From positions 1-60,381 of the forward strand of contig JAHZLH010000009.1 of the NCBI GenBank assembly GCA_022599915.1: a stretch of 60,381 nt of DNA, written 5' to 3'. The position numbers and the translations under genes are program-made. Each line of letters opens with the position of its first letter. Positions within the stretch are counted from its first letter, which is position 1. The stretch comes from Actinomycetes bacterium. Lineage in GTDB: Bacteria; Actinomycetota; Actinomycetes; S36-B12; GCA-2699445. The notes beneath the pieces were generated by a model. That model had not been told where the DNA came from. It searched no databases and saw nothing but the letters and a program-made list of their open reading frames with translations. Shown piece after piece: positions 43,124-51,655 of the stretch.

Positions 43124-43419
43124 CCGGTACCTCCAAGCATCTACGGCCCGCTTCTACTCGCTTCTACCCGAGGGGTCCGACGAATCCCCCGGATTTGCTG
43201 AGTGCCGCGGCCCCGGCGGTAGGCCGACGGACCGAGCAGCAGTCTCTCCCTGCGCTGCTCGACCCGTCGACCTGGACCAGTACCCCCCCGGTACTCCAAC
43301 GGACCGGTCGGTACCGCCTCCAGGTCGGTACCGACATCAGCTTTTGCCACTTCGAGAAGTGGAGCCAATGCGACGCTACGACCCAGGGCAAAACCTGTCC
43401 AACGTCGTCAGCTGGCACC

Positions 43420-43485
43420 TGTGGATAACCTTGTGGACAGTGAGCGTGCCGGTTTTCCACAGACATGTGGATTGTCTGTGAATTT
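43420..43485. promoter_or_regulatory. array of DnaA-box-like sites upstream of dnaB
   Basis: Within 66 bp are a perfect box (TTATCCACA on the minus strand, 43420-43428), then TGTGGACAG (43432-43440), TTTTCCACA (43453-43461, matching TTWTNCACA), TGTGGATTG (43466-43474) and TGTGAATTT (43477-43485). Start-to-start distances are 12, 21, 13 and 11 bp, about helical. A further box (TGTGGAAAG, 43542-43550) follows. The array lies 300 bp before dnaB in the 495-bp gap 43124-43618. It may let DnaA regulate dnaB, or act as a DnaA-titration or reactivation site. The rest of the gap is moderately AT-rich near 43470-43580; I see no gene in it. Confidence 0.6.
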
Positions 43486-43618
43486 CACTGTGATTCGCGT
43501 CACGACACACCATTTGACTAGGGAAAACTCCATCCACTGGGTGTGGAAAGCAGATTTCTTTTTGTGATCTTGTGGTGGCGTGGGTCACAGTCGGCAAACT
43601 GACTGCTGTGTACAGCCA

Positions 43619-44755
43619 CTAGGCACTTCCGGTCGTATTGGTCACCGGAAGATCAAATTCGGCAATATTTCCATTCGCTGGGTATTTCTCCCCCATGGGG
43701 CCGGCAGCCATCTCGGTCAAGAGTGTGCTGGTGACGGTTTCCACAAACTCGGTAGATTCCCGTGGCGGCCGCAAAGGATGACCGCTCGGGAAACCTCGCA
43801 GAGCTCGATTAACCCACCCAATAGACCCAGTTGCGAACACTCCTGCGCCAGACTTGACGGTGTAGTAGGTGGAGTTGCTGATCGTGACCGCCCCACCGCA
43901 GTCGGTCGGGTTATTCGCCACGATCTGCAGGTTCGCCGGGGTACCCGGCAACGGGTACGCCCGATCAGCCTCAATATCGACGATGCCTGCCAATTGGTCC
44001 CCGCTACTCACCCCCGTCCCGCGAAACAGGAAGAACTCTGGATCAACGACTGCGTACATGCCCTTGGCCGGATAGCACTCGTAGTCCATCCCGATCAGGG
44101 ACCGCTCCGCTTCTCCGGCCGGCTGATCTCGAAACCGCACGGTGGTTTTCTTACCGGATACCGGGTCCTCACCGGCGTCCTTATAAACGGTGATTTGCGG
44201 CAATCCCGCCGCACCAGTGTCCACGCGAGTACGCCAGTACATGGTGTTGGCTCCGAGGAAAGCCAGATCCGTACCGCTATCGCGGGCGGCTTCAGTATCT
44301 TGGCGTCGCTTCGTTGTCCAATACTCGTCATGTCCCATCATCACGACACCCTCAGTACCCATCATGGTGGCGGCACCGGTGTCGAGATCGCTGGCCGCAA
44401 CATAGGTAGTAGATAGGTCCAACTGCTCCGCCAGCCTGACAACCGGCTGCGCCAGACCCAAGTACCAGCCAGAACCAGCATCCTTGTCATAGGGACGGGA
44501 ATACGACACGGCCCTCGAGCGATCTGCAAACCCCCCGGGACCGGTGTACACCGAGCGGCCACCCCAGGTGTTGTAGGCCTGCAGCGTGGTATCAGGAACG
44601 ACTAACATCAACTTTCCGGAGGTGTCGCGGTCCCGCAGTACCAGAGGAACCAGCCACTCCGCACCGTTGTCACCAACAAGACGCAGCAGGTACGAGCCGC
44701 CGGGCCAGCTTGCCGTGTCCAGCTGCACCGACTCCGTCCAGGTCGCGTAGGGCAT
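43619..44755 (-). CDS. N,N-dimethylformamidase beta subunit-like protein, main part (split gene)
   Basis: 378 aa as counted from the ATG at 44755. The sequence has the layout of the large domain of N,N-dimethylformamidase beta subunit-like proteins: GGSYLLRLVGDNGAEWLVPLVLRD, DTTLQAYNTWGGRSVYTG at about 56-73, RPYDKDAGSGWYLGLAQPVVRLAEQ, GHDEYWTTKRRQDTEAARDSGTDLAFLGANTMYWRTR at about 148-185, and GSIGWVNRAL. The preceding 44765-45157 frame is in the same phase, separated by only one TAA, and carries the N-terminal part of the same family. I believe one gene of 43619-45157 was interrupted. If the ATG is used, no signal peptide is present and no ribosome-binding site is seen. Confidence 0.7.
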   Translation of the reverse strand: MPYATWTESVQLDTASWPGGSYLLRLVGDNGAEWLVPLVLRDRDTSGKLMLVVPDTTLQAYNTWGGRSVYTGPGGFADRSRAVSYSRPYDKDAGSGWYLGLAQPVVRLAEQLDLSTTYVAASDLDTGAATMMGTEGVVMMGHDEYWTTKRRQDTEAARDSGTDLAFLGANTMYWRTRVDTGAAGLPQITVYKDAGEDPVSGKKTTVRFRDQPAGEAERSLIGMDYECYPAKGMYAVVDPEFFLFRGTGVSSGDQLAGIVDIEADRAYPLPGTPANLQIVANNPTDCGGAVTISNSTYYTVKSGAGVFATGSIGWVNRALRGFPSGHPLRPPRESTEFVETVTSTLLTEMAAGPMGEKYPANGNIAEFDLPVTNTTGSA

Positions 44756-44764
44756 GCGCAGTTC

Positions 44765-45157
44765 TTAGTCGAAGCCAGTTCCGGTCTGCTGCTGTCCGGG
44801 CAGTGGTGTTGACCGCCATACCCGACGTGCCTCAGCCCCGCCGTAGTAGCCCATCCGATAAGCGACGACGCGGTAGGTCTTGGCGGTGGTGGAGACGTGC
44901 AGTGAGATCGGCTCTCCCGGTAACGCGGACGGCTTGTCCGCGTAGGCGGCCATGGCTTGTGGATTATCCGCTCGACCTCTGGCCTTGCGCCACGACTTGT
45001 CGCCGGGAAGTTGGCTTTCGGGTACCGCTTCTCGGGTGACTGTTGCCCCATCCCCAGCAGCGGACTCACCGGTGTCCGAATCCGCATATCTGGCTGCATC
45101 AGCGCAACCACCGAGTACCAGTCCCGCAGCCACCCATATTGCTGCTAGTGCGCGCAT
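44765..45157 (-). CDS. lipoprotein N-terminal part of the dimethylformamidase-like protein (split gene)
   Basis: A 130-codon frame with a lipoprotein signal (LVLGGC at about 13-18), an acidic linker and, at about 67-130, AAYADKPSALPGEPISLHVSTTAKTYRVVAYRMGYYGGAEARRVWRSTPLPGQ, the usual N-terminal beta domain of dimethylformamidase-like proteins. TAA at 44765-44767 stops it just where family members continue into the main domain. The next codons, ELRMPYATW, stay in the same frame. The gene is thus probably broken, or read through, or contains a base error. The precursor would be surface-anchored. Confidence 0.65.
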   Translation of the reverse strand: MRALAAIWVAAGLVLGGCADAARYADSDTGESAAGDGATVTREAVPESQLPGDKSWRKARGRADNPQAMAAYADKPSALPGEPISLHVSTTAKTYRVVAYRMGYYGGAEARRVWRSTPLPGQQQTGTGFD

Positions 45158-45200
45158 CGTGACAGATTACGTCCCTGCTCACGGTCATTCGATCACGGGC

Positions 45201-45206
45201 TAGATT
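45201..45206 (+). promoter_or_regulatory. -10 element for leaderless LMW-PTP transcript
   Basis: TAGATT, then 6 nt, then ATG 45213. Confidence 0.6.
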
Positions 45207-45212
45207 CAGGTC

Positions 45213-45698
45213 ATGGTCTATCGCATCACCTGCGTGTGTCTGGGCAACATCTGTCGATCTCCGATGGCGGAGGTGGTGCTGCGAGATCGCCTGAAAACCG
45301 CGGACCTTGATGATCGGGTGACCGTCGACTCCGCCGGCACCGGGGGCTGGCACATTGCTCGAGATGCAGACTCCCGAGCTCGTGAAACTCTCGAAGAAGC
45401 CGGCTACGACTTCCACCATTCAGCTCGACAGTTCCAACCTGACTGGCTCGATGAGGCGGATCTCATCCTCGCCATGGACTTGGCGAACCTCACTGATCTG
45501 CACAACCTAGCCGAGACCTACGGTCGAGAAGCCGATCACATCGCGTTGTTCCGGTCCTTCGACCCGGTCGCGCCCGCGGATGCCGAAGTACCCGACCCCT
45601 ACTACGGCGGTGCTGAGGGATTCGTGACGGTGCTGGCTATGGTGGAGCGGGCCGCAGCCGGAGTCGTTGACCATGTTTCATCCCAGATGACCTCATGA
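45213..45698 (+). CDS. low-molecular-weight protein-tyrosine phosphatase
   Basis: A 161-aa LMW-PTP. The P-loop CLGNICRS (CX5R, residues 8-15) lies at the N-terminus and the general-acid loop DPYYGG at about 130-135, both diagnostic. The arrangement is like PtpA of mycobacteria and PTPs that regulate exopolysaccharide tyrosine kinases; no such kinase is in the window. Its stop overlaps the next start as ATGA (45695-45698), so the fructosamine-kinase-like protein is co-translated. It is leaderless. Confidence 0.88.
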   Translation: MVYRITCVCLGNICRSPMAEVVLRDRLKTADLDDRVTVDSAGTGGWHIARDADSRARETLEEAGYDFHHSARQFQPDWLDEADLILAMDLANLTDLHNLAETYGREADHIALFRSFDPVAPADAEVPDPYYGGAEGFVTVLAMVERAAAGVVDHVSSQMTS

Positions 45699-46588
45699 TC
45701 CAAGAAGAACTCCTCGCTGAACTGGGGCTGGACCTCGATCCGGAGTCAGCACAACCAGTGGCTGGCGGTGACACCGCAACAACTACCCGCTACGCAGGCC
45801 CAGCGGGGTCGGTTCTGATCAAAGCCGCCCGGCGATCTGCGCCGGGGATGTTTCCCGCCGAGGCGAGCGGCCTGCAATGGCTGGCGGCAGGCGGGCTGCC
45901 CACCCCGGCGGTGCTCGCAGTTTCCGAGAATGCGCTAGCGCTGGAATGGATCGCGGAAAGCAAGCCAAGCAAGCTGGCGGCGCAGGCGTTCGGTGCGGCA
46001 CTCGCGAAGCTACACAGCACCGCTGTCGAAAGCTTCGGAGAGCCCCCGACAGCTGATGATGGCTGGCAACCGTCTTCCGGCTGGTTGGGCGCGGTACCTA
46101 TCAGCTACAGCCGCGATTCTGACTGGCCAACGTTCTACGCCCAAGAGCGCTTGCTACCCACTGCTCAACTCGCCCATCTGCGTGGTGGCCTCAGCGGGCG
46201 CGGCTGGGCCGAAGCGAACCGACTGTGCGAGCTACTCACCGCCGGCTCCATCGACACCGGACCCGAACAACTGCCCACCCGAATCCATGGCGATTTGTGG
46301 GCTGGCAACTTACTGTGGCAGAGCTCGGAGATTTCAGTCATCGACCCCGCTGCCTACGGCGGCCATCCCGAAACTGATCTCGGCATGCTGTTGCTGTTCC
46401 CGCCATCCTGTCTGACTGACATTCTGCTGGGGTACCGCAACACTCGACCCCTAGCTGACGACTGGGAACAGCGAATACCGCTGCACCAACTCCTGCCGCT
46501 CCTTGTTCATGCGGTCATGTTCGGCAGCAGCTACGGCAGCCAAGTTGAGCGTGAAATCCAACGAGTACTCAGGACATTGGCCCGTTAG
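45695..46588 (+). CDS. fructosamine kinase family protein
   Basis: A 297-aa APH-fold kinase. HGDLWAGNLLW (about 199-209) is the catalytic loop and VIDPAAYGGHPETDLGMLLLF (about 215-235) the metal-binding segment, both typical for fructosamine 3-kinase and relatives. These enzymes phosphorylate ketoamines on glycated proteins or free amino acids and start deglycation. The ATGA overlap with LMW-PTP is a frequent neighbour relation in actinobacteria and fits a protein-repair or signalling operon; the substrate is not shown. It converges with rplI, 19 bp away. Confidence 0.87.
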   Translation: MIQEELLAELGLDLDPESAQPVAGGDTATTTRYAGPAGSVLIKAARRSAPGMFPAEASGLQWLAAGGLPTPAVLAVSENALALEWIAESKPSKLAAQAFGAALAKLHSTAVESFGEPPTADDGWQPSSGWLGAVPISYSRDSDWPTFYAQERLLPTAQLAHLRGGLSGRGWAEANRLCELLTAGSIDTGPEQLPTRIHGDLWAGNLLWQSSEISVIDPAAYGGHPETDLGMLLLFPPSCLTDILLGYRNTRPLADDWEQRIPLHQLLPLLVHAVMFGSSYGSQVEREIQRVLRTLAR

Positions 46589-46607
46589 ACGGACTGTGTT
46601 GCACGAA

Positions 46608-47054
46608 TCAGTCAGCTGAAACTGAAACGCGGACCACAGCAGCCACATCTGGGTGCAACTGGACCGTGATCGGGTGCTCGCCCACGTGTTTGATCGGTTC
46701 TCCGATCTCAATCCGCTGACGATCCACATCCGGTCCACCAGCAGCCTTGATCGCTGCTGCGATATCCTGATCAGTGACTCGACCGAATAGCTGTCCGGTA
46801 TCACCAGCTTTGGCCGCAACCGAGACCGAAAGCGCTTCCAGGTCGGTCTTGATTTCCTGAGCGTGGTCGAGGTTGCGCACCTCACGGATCTGCCGTGCTC
46901 GTTTGATCTGGTCGATCTGCTTCTCGGCACCGCGGGTCCAAGCGATGGCCATTCCCTGCGGAATCAGGTAGTTGCGCCCGTAGCCGTCTTTGACCTCGAC
47001 AATGTCGCCTGGAGCACCGAGGTCTCCGACGTCACGAGTGAGGATTAACTTCAT
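46608..47054 (-). CDS. rplI: 50S ribosomal protein L9
   Basis: 148 aa with the classical L9 N-terminal domain MKLILTRDVGDLGAPGDIVEVKDGYGRNYLIPQGMA, a long linking helix and a C-terminal domain ending HPDVAAVVRVSVSAD. The frame opens further upstream (to 47114), but the conserved MKLIL start is at 47054. It is the last gene of the rpsF-ssb-rpsR-rplI cluster. L9 binds 23S rRNA near the L1 stalk. Confidence 0.95.
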   Translation of the reverse strand: MKLILTRDVGDLGAPGDIVEVKDGYGRNYLIPQGMAIAWTRGAEKQIDQIKRARQIREVRNLDHAQEIKTDLEALSVSVAAKAGDTGQLFGRVTDQDIAAAIKAAGGPDVDRQRIEIGEPIKHVGEHPITVQLHPDVAAVVRVSVSAD

Positions 47055-47067
47055 CTCAAACTCCCAA

Positions 47068-47304
47068 TCAGCGTGCGTTGGAGGTGTAGGGCAGCAGGGC
47101 CATTTCGCGTGCATTCTTGACTGCGGTAGCGATATCGCGCTGATGCTGGCTGCAATTACCGGTAACCCGGCGAGCTCGAATTTTGCCGCGGTCCGAGATG
47201 AACTTACGCAGCAACTGGGTGTCCTTGTAGTCGATGAAGGTCACCTTGTCTCGACAGAACTGGCAGGGCTTGGTCCGGATAGGCCGGACGATCTGCTTAG
47301 GCAT
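47068..47304 (-). CDS. rpsR: 30S ribosomal protein S18
   Basis: 78 aa beginning [17 protein letters not shown]. The CQFCRDK and later GNCSQHQRD sequences give the Cys/His set of the zinc-binding (C+) form of S18. The preceding four codons in the open frame are not part of the usual protein. The spacing to ssb (30 bp) and rplI (13 bp) fits one operon. In actinobacteria a second, Cys-free S18 is often present elsewhere. Confidence 0.94.
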   Translation of the reverse strand: MPKQIVRPIRTKPCQFCRDKVTFIDYKDTQLLRKFISDRGKIRARRVTGNCSQHQRDIATAVKNAREMALLPYTSNAR

Positions 47305-47334
47305 ATTGGATCTCATTTCGATCGTTGGGAAAGG

Positions 47335-47820
47335 TTAGAACGGGGGCTCATCTGAGCCAGCGGAACCTGCGGGAGCGCTCCACGGGTCATCGGCGGCTTG
47401 ACCTCCGCTGAAGCCGCCGGCGCCACCCGCACCGCCGGAGCTGTAACCGCCATCCCGGCTGATCCGCTCCACGGATGCCTTGGCATTGCGCAAGGCGGGG
47501 CCGACATCATCAACCTCAATCTCCATCACCTGACGGCGTTCGCCATCGCGGGTCTCATACGAGCGCTGCCGCAGCCGGCCAACAACAATGACGCGCATGC
47601 CCTTGGCCAGTGACTCGGTGACGTTTTCGGCCTGCTGCCGCCAGATATTGCAGGTCAGGAACAGCGATTCGCCGTCCTTCCATTCGTTGTTCTGCTTATC
47701 GAAGAACCTGGGGGTAGACGCGACGCGAAACGACGCGACGGCCGCACCCGAGGGGGTGAAGCGCAATTCGGGATCGGCAACAAGATTGCCGATCATGGTG
47801 ATCTGGGTATCGCCTGCCAT
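47335..47820 (-). CDS. ssb: single-stranded DNA-binding protein
   Basis: 161 aa. The OB-fold occupies residues 1-115 ([46 protein letters not shown]), followed by a Gly-rich linker and the acidic tip SDEPPF, which recruits partner proteins. It sits between rpsF and rpsR as in most bacteria. SSB covers single strands during replication and repair. Confidence 0.95.
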   Translation of the reverse strand: MAGDTQITMIGNLVADPELRFTPSGAAVASFRVASTPRFFDKQNNEWKDGESLFLTCNIWRQQAENVTESLAKGMRVIVVGRLRQRSYETRDGERRQVMEIEVDDVGPALRNAKASVERISRDGGYSSGGAGGAGGFSGGQAADDPWSAPAGSAGSDEPPF

Positions 47821-47828
47821 GGTTCCTC

Positions 47829-48125
47829 CTACTTGGCGTCGGGCCGGACGACCTTCGTCCGCAGTACCGCTTCGTTCAAGTTCAACTGCCGATCGAGTTC
47901 CTTAACGGACTCGGTGGTGCAGCGAATATCGATGACGGAGTAAATCCCGTCAGCGTACTTGTCGATTTCGTAGGCGAGCCGGCGACGTCCCCAGACGTCA
48001 ATCTTGTCGACGTTGCCGCCGTCTTGCCGAATCACGTTCAGAAACGTATCCAGCGTGGGCTCGACGGTCCGCTCCTCTAGATCAGGAGCCAAAATGACCA
48101 TAACTTCGTAGTGGCGCGCGTCCAA
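47829..48125 (-). CDS. rpsF: 30S ribosomal protein S6
   Basis: 98 aa with [21 protein letters not shown] and [18 protein letters not shown], both typical of S6. The start is taken as TTG 48125, because GGGAGG lies 5-6 nt before it and the family usually has 95-101 residues; the frame is open to another TTG at 48146. It is the first gene of the operon; the upstream gap to xthA is about 200 bp and should contain the operon promoter. Confidence 0.92.
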   Translation of the reverse strand: MDARHYEVMVILAPDLEERTVEPTLDTFLNVIRQDGGNVDKIDVWGRRRLAYEIDKYADGIYSVIDIRCTTESVKELDRQLNLNEAVLRTKVVRPDAK

Positions 48126-48324
48126 TGGGACCTCCCTCGGTCTCAACGGCCACGGACGTTCCGCAGCAGGAGGATGGCGCTAGCCCGCGGCAATCGCCGG
48201 GGCGAACTCCCCAACTGTAACGGTTGGACACCCTCGCGGTGAAATCCTGTCTGCTACCTCCGACAACTAGCCTGTCGTTAGCGTTGCTGGGGAGGACCCA
48301 ACCGGACGCGCAACTGTGCACACG

Positions 48325-48330
48325 TACAGT
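48325..48330 (+). promoter_or_regulatory. -10 element for leaderless xthA transcript
   Basis: TACAGT, then 6 nt, then GTG 48337. It supports the GTG over the frame's earlier start at 48316. Confidence 0.6.
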
Positions 48331-48336
48331 TTTCTT

Positions 48337-49119
48337 GTGCGCATCGCCACTTGGAACATTAACTCCATCAACCGCAGATTAGACCGCGTCATCGATTGGC
48401 TGGCAGCGGTTCAGCCAGACGTGCTGTGCCTGCAGGAAACCAAATGCCGTGCTGACGACTTTCCAGCACTGATGTTTTCCGGGGTCGGCTACGAGAGCGC
48501 AGTGGTCGGCGACGGAGCCTGGAACGGCGTCGCTATTTTGTCTCGAGTCGGTGTTGCCGACGTGAGCGAGGGGCTCCCGGCGGTTCCCTCGTGGGAGGGA
48601 AAGAGTGAACCGCGCGCTTTGGGCGCGGTGTGCGGCGATCTACGGCTGTGGAGTCTGTACGTGCCCAACGGCAGAACCTTGGACCACGACCACTACCGCT
48701 ACAAACTGGAATGGTTGGATTGTCTGACCCAAACTGCCATCGCGGAACTGGGCAGTTACTCCAACTTGGCGTTGTTGGGCGACTTCAACATCGCACCCAC
48801 CGATGACGACGTCTGGGATATCGAACTGTTCTCCGACAGCACCCATGTCACGGCGGCCGAGCGACAGCGACTGGCTGACTTGCGCGCTGCCGGGCTACAA
48901 GAGGTTACCGCCCGACCGCTGAAGTACGACCGCGCCTACACGTTCTGGGACTACCGCCAACTCGCCTTCCCCAAGAACAACGGTATGCGTATCGATTTGG
49001 CCTACGCCAGTGATCCAGTAGTGCAGCGAGTTACTGATGCCTACGTAGATCGCGAAGCCCGTAAAGGCAAAGGGGCCTCGGACCACGCACCAGTTGTGGT
49101 CGATTTGGCTGATCAGTGA
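48337..49119 (+). CDS. xthA: exodeoxyribonuclease III
   Basis: 260 aa of the EEP nuclease family. The catalytic Glu lies in VLCLQETKC (about 30-38), the Asp/Asn pair in LLGDFNIAPTDDDVWD (about 146-161) and the His in GASDHAPVVVDL near the C-terminus. The N-terminus RIATWNINSINRRLDRVIDWL is the normal XthA start, which agrees with GTG 48337 and the leaderless element. The enzyme is the main AP endonuclease and 3'-phosphatase in base-excision repair. The next gene starts one nucleotide after its stop. Confidence 0.92.
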   Translation: MRIATWNINSINRRLDRVIDWLAAVQPDVLCLQETKCRADDFPALMFSGVGYESAVVGDGAWNGVAILSRVGVADVSEGLPAVPSWEGKSEPRALGAVCGDLRLWSLYVPNGRTLDHDHYRYKLEWLDCLTQTAIAELGSYSNLALLGDFNIAPTDDDVWDIELFSDSTHVTAAERQRLADLRAAGLQEVTARPLKYDRAYTFWDYRQLAFPKNNGMRIDLAYASDPVVQRVTDAYVDREARKGKGASDHAPVVVDLADQ

Positions 49120-49120
49120 C

Positions 49121-50194
49121 ATGTCGTTGACCGTTCGCCGAATAAGCTCTGCCGAGCATCTGGCCTACCTGGCGTCCCATCCGCAGGTTCCGCTGCGCCA
49201 GACACCTGGCTGGGCTCGAGGCTTCGAATCCAGCCGCACCGAGTCGATCGGCTGGTTTGAGGGCGATCGTTTAATTGGCGCCGGTCTAGTTCGTTACCGA
49301 GGTCTACCTCGACTGCCGATGCGAACCGTGGCGGTGCTGGCTGGCGGCCCAGATATCGACTGGACGGGAAAGCGCCGGCCGGGCTGCTCGCTGTCTGACT
49401 GGCTGGAGCCACTCAGCGAATTACTGCGTGACCAAGGAGCGATCTCGGTGCGGGTGAGCCCCGAGGTCGTGCAACAGGATTGGTGGGCGGTTGACCCAGA
49501 TCAGAGGGCGCAGGGCAGTGAAATCCAGCTGCACCAGAACGGTGATGACCGCTGGGAGTACCGCCGAACCGAGCAACGACTAATCGAGGCAGGCTGGCAG
49601 CGAGTCGAACCATTGCCAGCGGAATGCACCGCCGAGGTGATGGTGGCCGGTGGGAACGCGCTGCGTCGCATCAATCACCTTGCCTCGTCCGATGCCCTAT
49701 CCACTGGCTACCGGGTACGGGCCGGCTCCGCCGAGGAACTGCCGAGCGTGCATCGGGCAATCACGGACGTTCATCAAGGCATACCCACACCAGGCCTGCG
49801 GCGGCTCGCTAGTGGCTGGCAAGGTCTAGCGGCAGAAAGCCCCGGTTCGGTCAAACTCTTGGTGGTGGAGCAACAAGGAGAACCGCTCTACGGGGGTCTG
49901 GTGGCAGTGTCGGGTAACCGCGCCTGGGATCTCTCTGGCGTTTTGCCACAGCCGCATGCCGATCGCCCAGAAGTGCAGGCCCTGCGTGCCCACCTGATTG
50001 CACACACTGCCATGACTGGTTCGCGGTCCCTAGTGATTCCGACCTTGGCCACCGACCCCAGCAGTTCCATCCGGATGCCCGCACCGGGCTGGCCACCCAC
50101 ACAACTCAGACGCATGATCGGCACCTGGCAATTCCCACTACGGACGAATTGGCATACCGCACTGGCTGCCGTGGTGGATCGCCTCCACCTCTGA
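49121..50194 (+). CDS. FemX/FemAB-like aminoacyltransferase
   Basis: A 357-aa protein. The order FLQTPGWARGF-like (QTPGWARGFESSRTESIGWFEGDRLIGAGLVRYR), a Leu/Ala-rich core, MAGGPDIDW-like (VLAGGPDIDW) and a C-terminal GNAT-type half with LVVEQQGEPLYGGLVAV fits FemX/FemAB, which add amino acids from tRNA to lipid II. The second half has WDLSGVLPQPHADRPEVQALRAHL. The position next to PBP and GT87 genes supports a wall role. ATG 49121 begins 1 nt after the xthA stop; an upstream extension is possible but not supported. Confidence 0.75.
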   Translation: MSLTVRRISSAEHLAYLASHPQVPLRQTPGWARGFESSRTESIGWFEGDRLIGAGLVRYRGLPRLPMRTVAVLAGGPDIDWTGKRRPGCSLSDWLEPLSELLRDQGAISVRVSPEVVQQDWWAVDPDQRAQGSEIQLHQNGDDRWEYRRTEQRLIEAGWQRVEPLPAECTAEVMVAGGNALRRINHLASSDALSTGYRVRAGSAEELPSVHRAITDVHQGIPTPGLRRLASGWQGLAAESPGSVKLLVVEQQGEPLYGGLVAVSGNRAWDLSGVLPQPHADRPEVQALRAHLIAHTAMTGSRSLVIPTLATDPSSSIRMPAPGWPPTQLRRMIGTWQFPLRTNWHTALAAVVDRLHL

Positions 50195-50223
50195 CCCACT
50201 CCGACCGTTGGTCAGCCGGCTAC

Positions 50224-51612
50224 TCATTTCGCCGGATCGACCCCCGCGCTTGCTAGCTTCAGCTCTGCTTGCCTGGGATGATCCAAAACTCCACCACCAG
50301 GATCATCGGCATGGTCAGGATCACCGTCGGAACGGATCGGATCGTATTGCGGCCACAGTGCGTCGCGCACCACGAGAGCGGCAAAGCTGATCGTGGCTAC
50401 CAGGTGAATGGCAATGGCCGCTGCGTACCACTCGTCTGGCAATCCGCGCTCGCCGTCGGAGATGCCCACCAAATACCACCAGATCGCTACGAAGTAGACC
50501 GCCTGCGCCAGTTGCCACCAGATCAGATCACGCCAACGCGGCCGCGCCAAGATGGCCAGCGGCAGCAACCACAGCACGAACTGCGGCGAGTACACCTTGT
50601 TGCTAATGATGAACGCCGCAACGACCAGGAAACTCACTTGCGCCAATCGTGGTTTCTGCGGTGCGAAAAAGATCAGCGCGGCGATTCCCACACACAAAAT
50701 CACCAGTTGCGTCGTGCCAAGTAGGTTAACCACACCACCCGGGATCGGAAATCCCCATTTCTCGACCATCAGCCACCAAGAGCCAAAGTCTTGACCACGT
50801 TCTTGCGAGAACGAAAAGAAGTAGGACCATCCTTCGGGATTGGCGAGGGCGAAATACAGATTCACGGCCAACCAGGCGGCAGCAGTAGACAGCAGCGCCC
50901 GACCGAACGCGGCTAGTCTTCGGTCCCGTAGGCACAGCAGGAACAACGGCCCTAACAGCAGCAACGGATAGAACTTGGCGGAAATCGCCAGACCCAGTGC
51001 GAGACCCGCCCATCCCGGTCGGCTTCGTGACCACGCCAGCAATGCTAGTGATGTGAGCGCCACCGCTAGCCAGTCCCAGTTGATGAATGACGCGAGTAGC
51101 ACCGCCGGTGAAGCAGCCAGCAGTAGACCGTCCCAGGCCCGCCGACGAACCGTCAGCGAGGTAGCGATAAGGGCAACCACGTAGAGCAAGTAGGACAGCG
51201 TCGCTGTGGCGAGGTAGTAGGTCAGCGGGTTGGTCGAGAACAGTCCGATACCTTTTGCGATCAGCCATACCCAGACTACTGTCAGGGCCGGGTACTCCAA
51301 GGGTTGACCGTCCGCTGGCCATTCCAGGATCGGCATCAAACCGTCAGCAAGCCCGCGCAGTTGATAGAGCACGGGAATGTCGCTGTAACACAGTGCCTCG
51401 TACCGATCCGGGTTCAACCAACCGTTGGACATACAGGGATAGGTGCGCAGCAAACCGACCCAATACACCAAGGTGCCGACGACCAGAATTATGCGAAGCG
51501 GAGTCCAAAATTGCGGACGGGCTTCGTGATCGCCAGCGGGACCACCGAGCCCTTCGTTTCCCTCCCGCAGATCGGGATCCGATCGCGTGGGTCGGATCTG
51601 CGAGTCAGCCAC
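50224..51612 (-). CDS. GT87-family polyprenyl-phosphate-dependent mannosyltransferase-like protein
   Basis: A 462-aa polytopic membrane protein with about 10 hydrophobic segments. After a 38-residue polar tail the first helix is followed by a large periplasmic loop with SDIPVLYQLRGL, and PAVLLASFINWDWLAVAL and GLALGLAISAKFYPLLLLGPLFL are typical of the DUF2029/GT87 family, which use polyprenyl-phosphate-mannose to build lipoarabinomannan and related glycans. Its position next to ponA matches Rv0051. GTG start has TAGAGT 6 nt upstream and no ribosome-binding site, so it is leaderless. Confidence 0.85.
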   Translation of the reverse strand: MADSQIRPTRSDPDLREGNEGLGGPAGDHEARPQFWTPLRIILVVGTLVYWVGLLRTYPCMSNGWLNPDRYEALCYSDIPVLYQLRGLADGLMPILEWPADGQPLEYPALTVVWVWLIAKGIGLFSTNPLTYYLATATLSYLLYVVALIATSLTVRRRAWDGLLLAASPAVLLASFINWDWLAVALTSLALLAWSRSRPGWAGLALGLAISAKFYPLLLLGPLFLLCLRDRRLAAFGRALLSTAAAWLAVNLYFALANPEGWSYFFSFSQERGQDFGSWWLMVEKWGFPIPGGVVNLLGTTQLVILCVGIAALIFFAPQKPRLAQVSFLVVAAFIISNKVYSPQFVLWLLPLAILARPRWRDLIWWQLAQAVYFVAIWWYLVGISDGERGLPDEWYAAAIAIHLVATISFAALVVRDALWPQYDPIRSDGDPDHADDPGGGVLDHPRQAELKLASAGVDPAK

Positions 51613-51618
51613 ACCGGC

Positions 51619-51624
51619 ACTCTA
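51619..51624 (-). promoter_or_regulatory. -10 element for leaderless GT87 transcript
   Basis: TAGAGT on the minus strand, 6 nt before GTG 51612, in the 43-bp gap after ponA. It gives the GT87 gene its own promoter. Confidence 0.6.
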
Positions 51625-51655
51625 CTGCGCCGAACCTGCGGGGTGGTGATAACGC

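Noticed and set aside
43141-43368. 75-codon minus-strand open frame upstream of dnaB
   Set aside because: Arg/Gly-rich low-complexity translation, no ribosome-binding site, no domain; a chance frame in G+C-rich DNA.
43124-43618. Chromosomal origin of replication (oriC)
   Set aside because: DnaA boxes are present, but dnaA, dnaN, rpmH and a clear AT-rich unwinding element are not, and the gap lies directly before dnaB. A regulatory or titration role is more economical.
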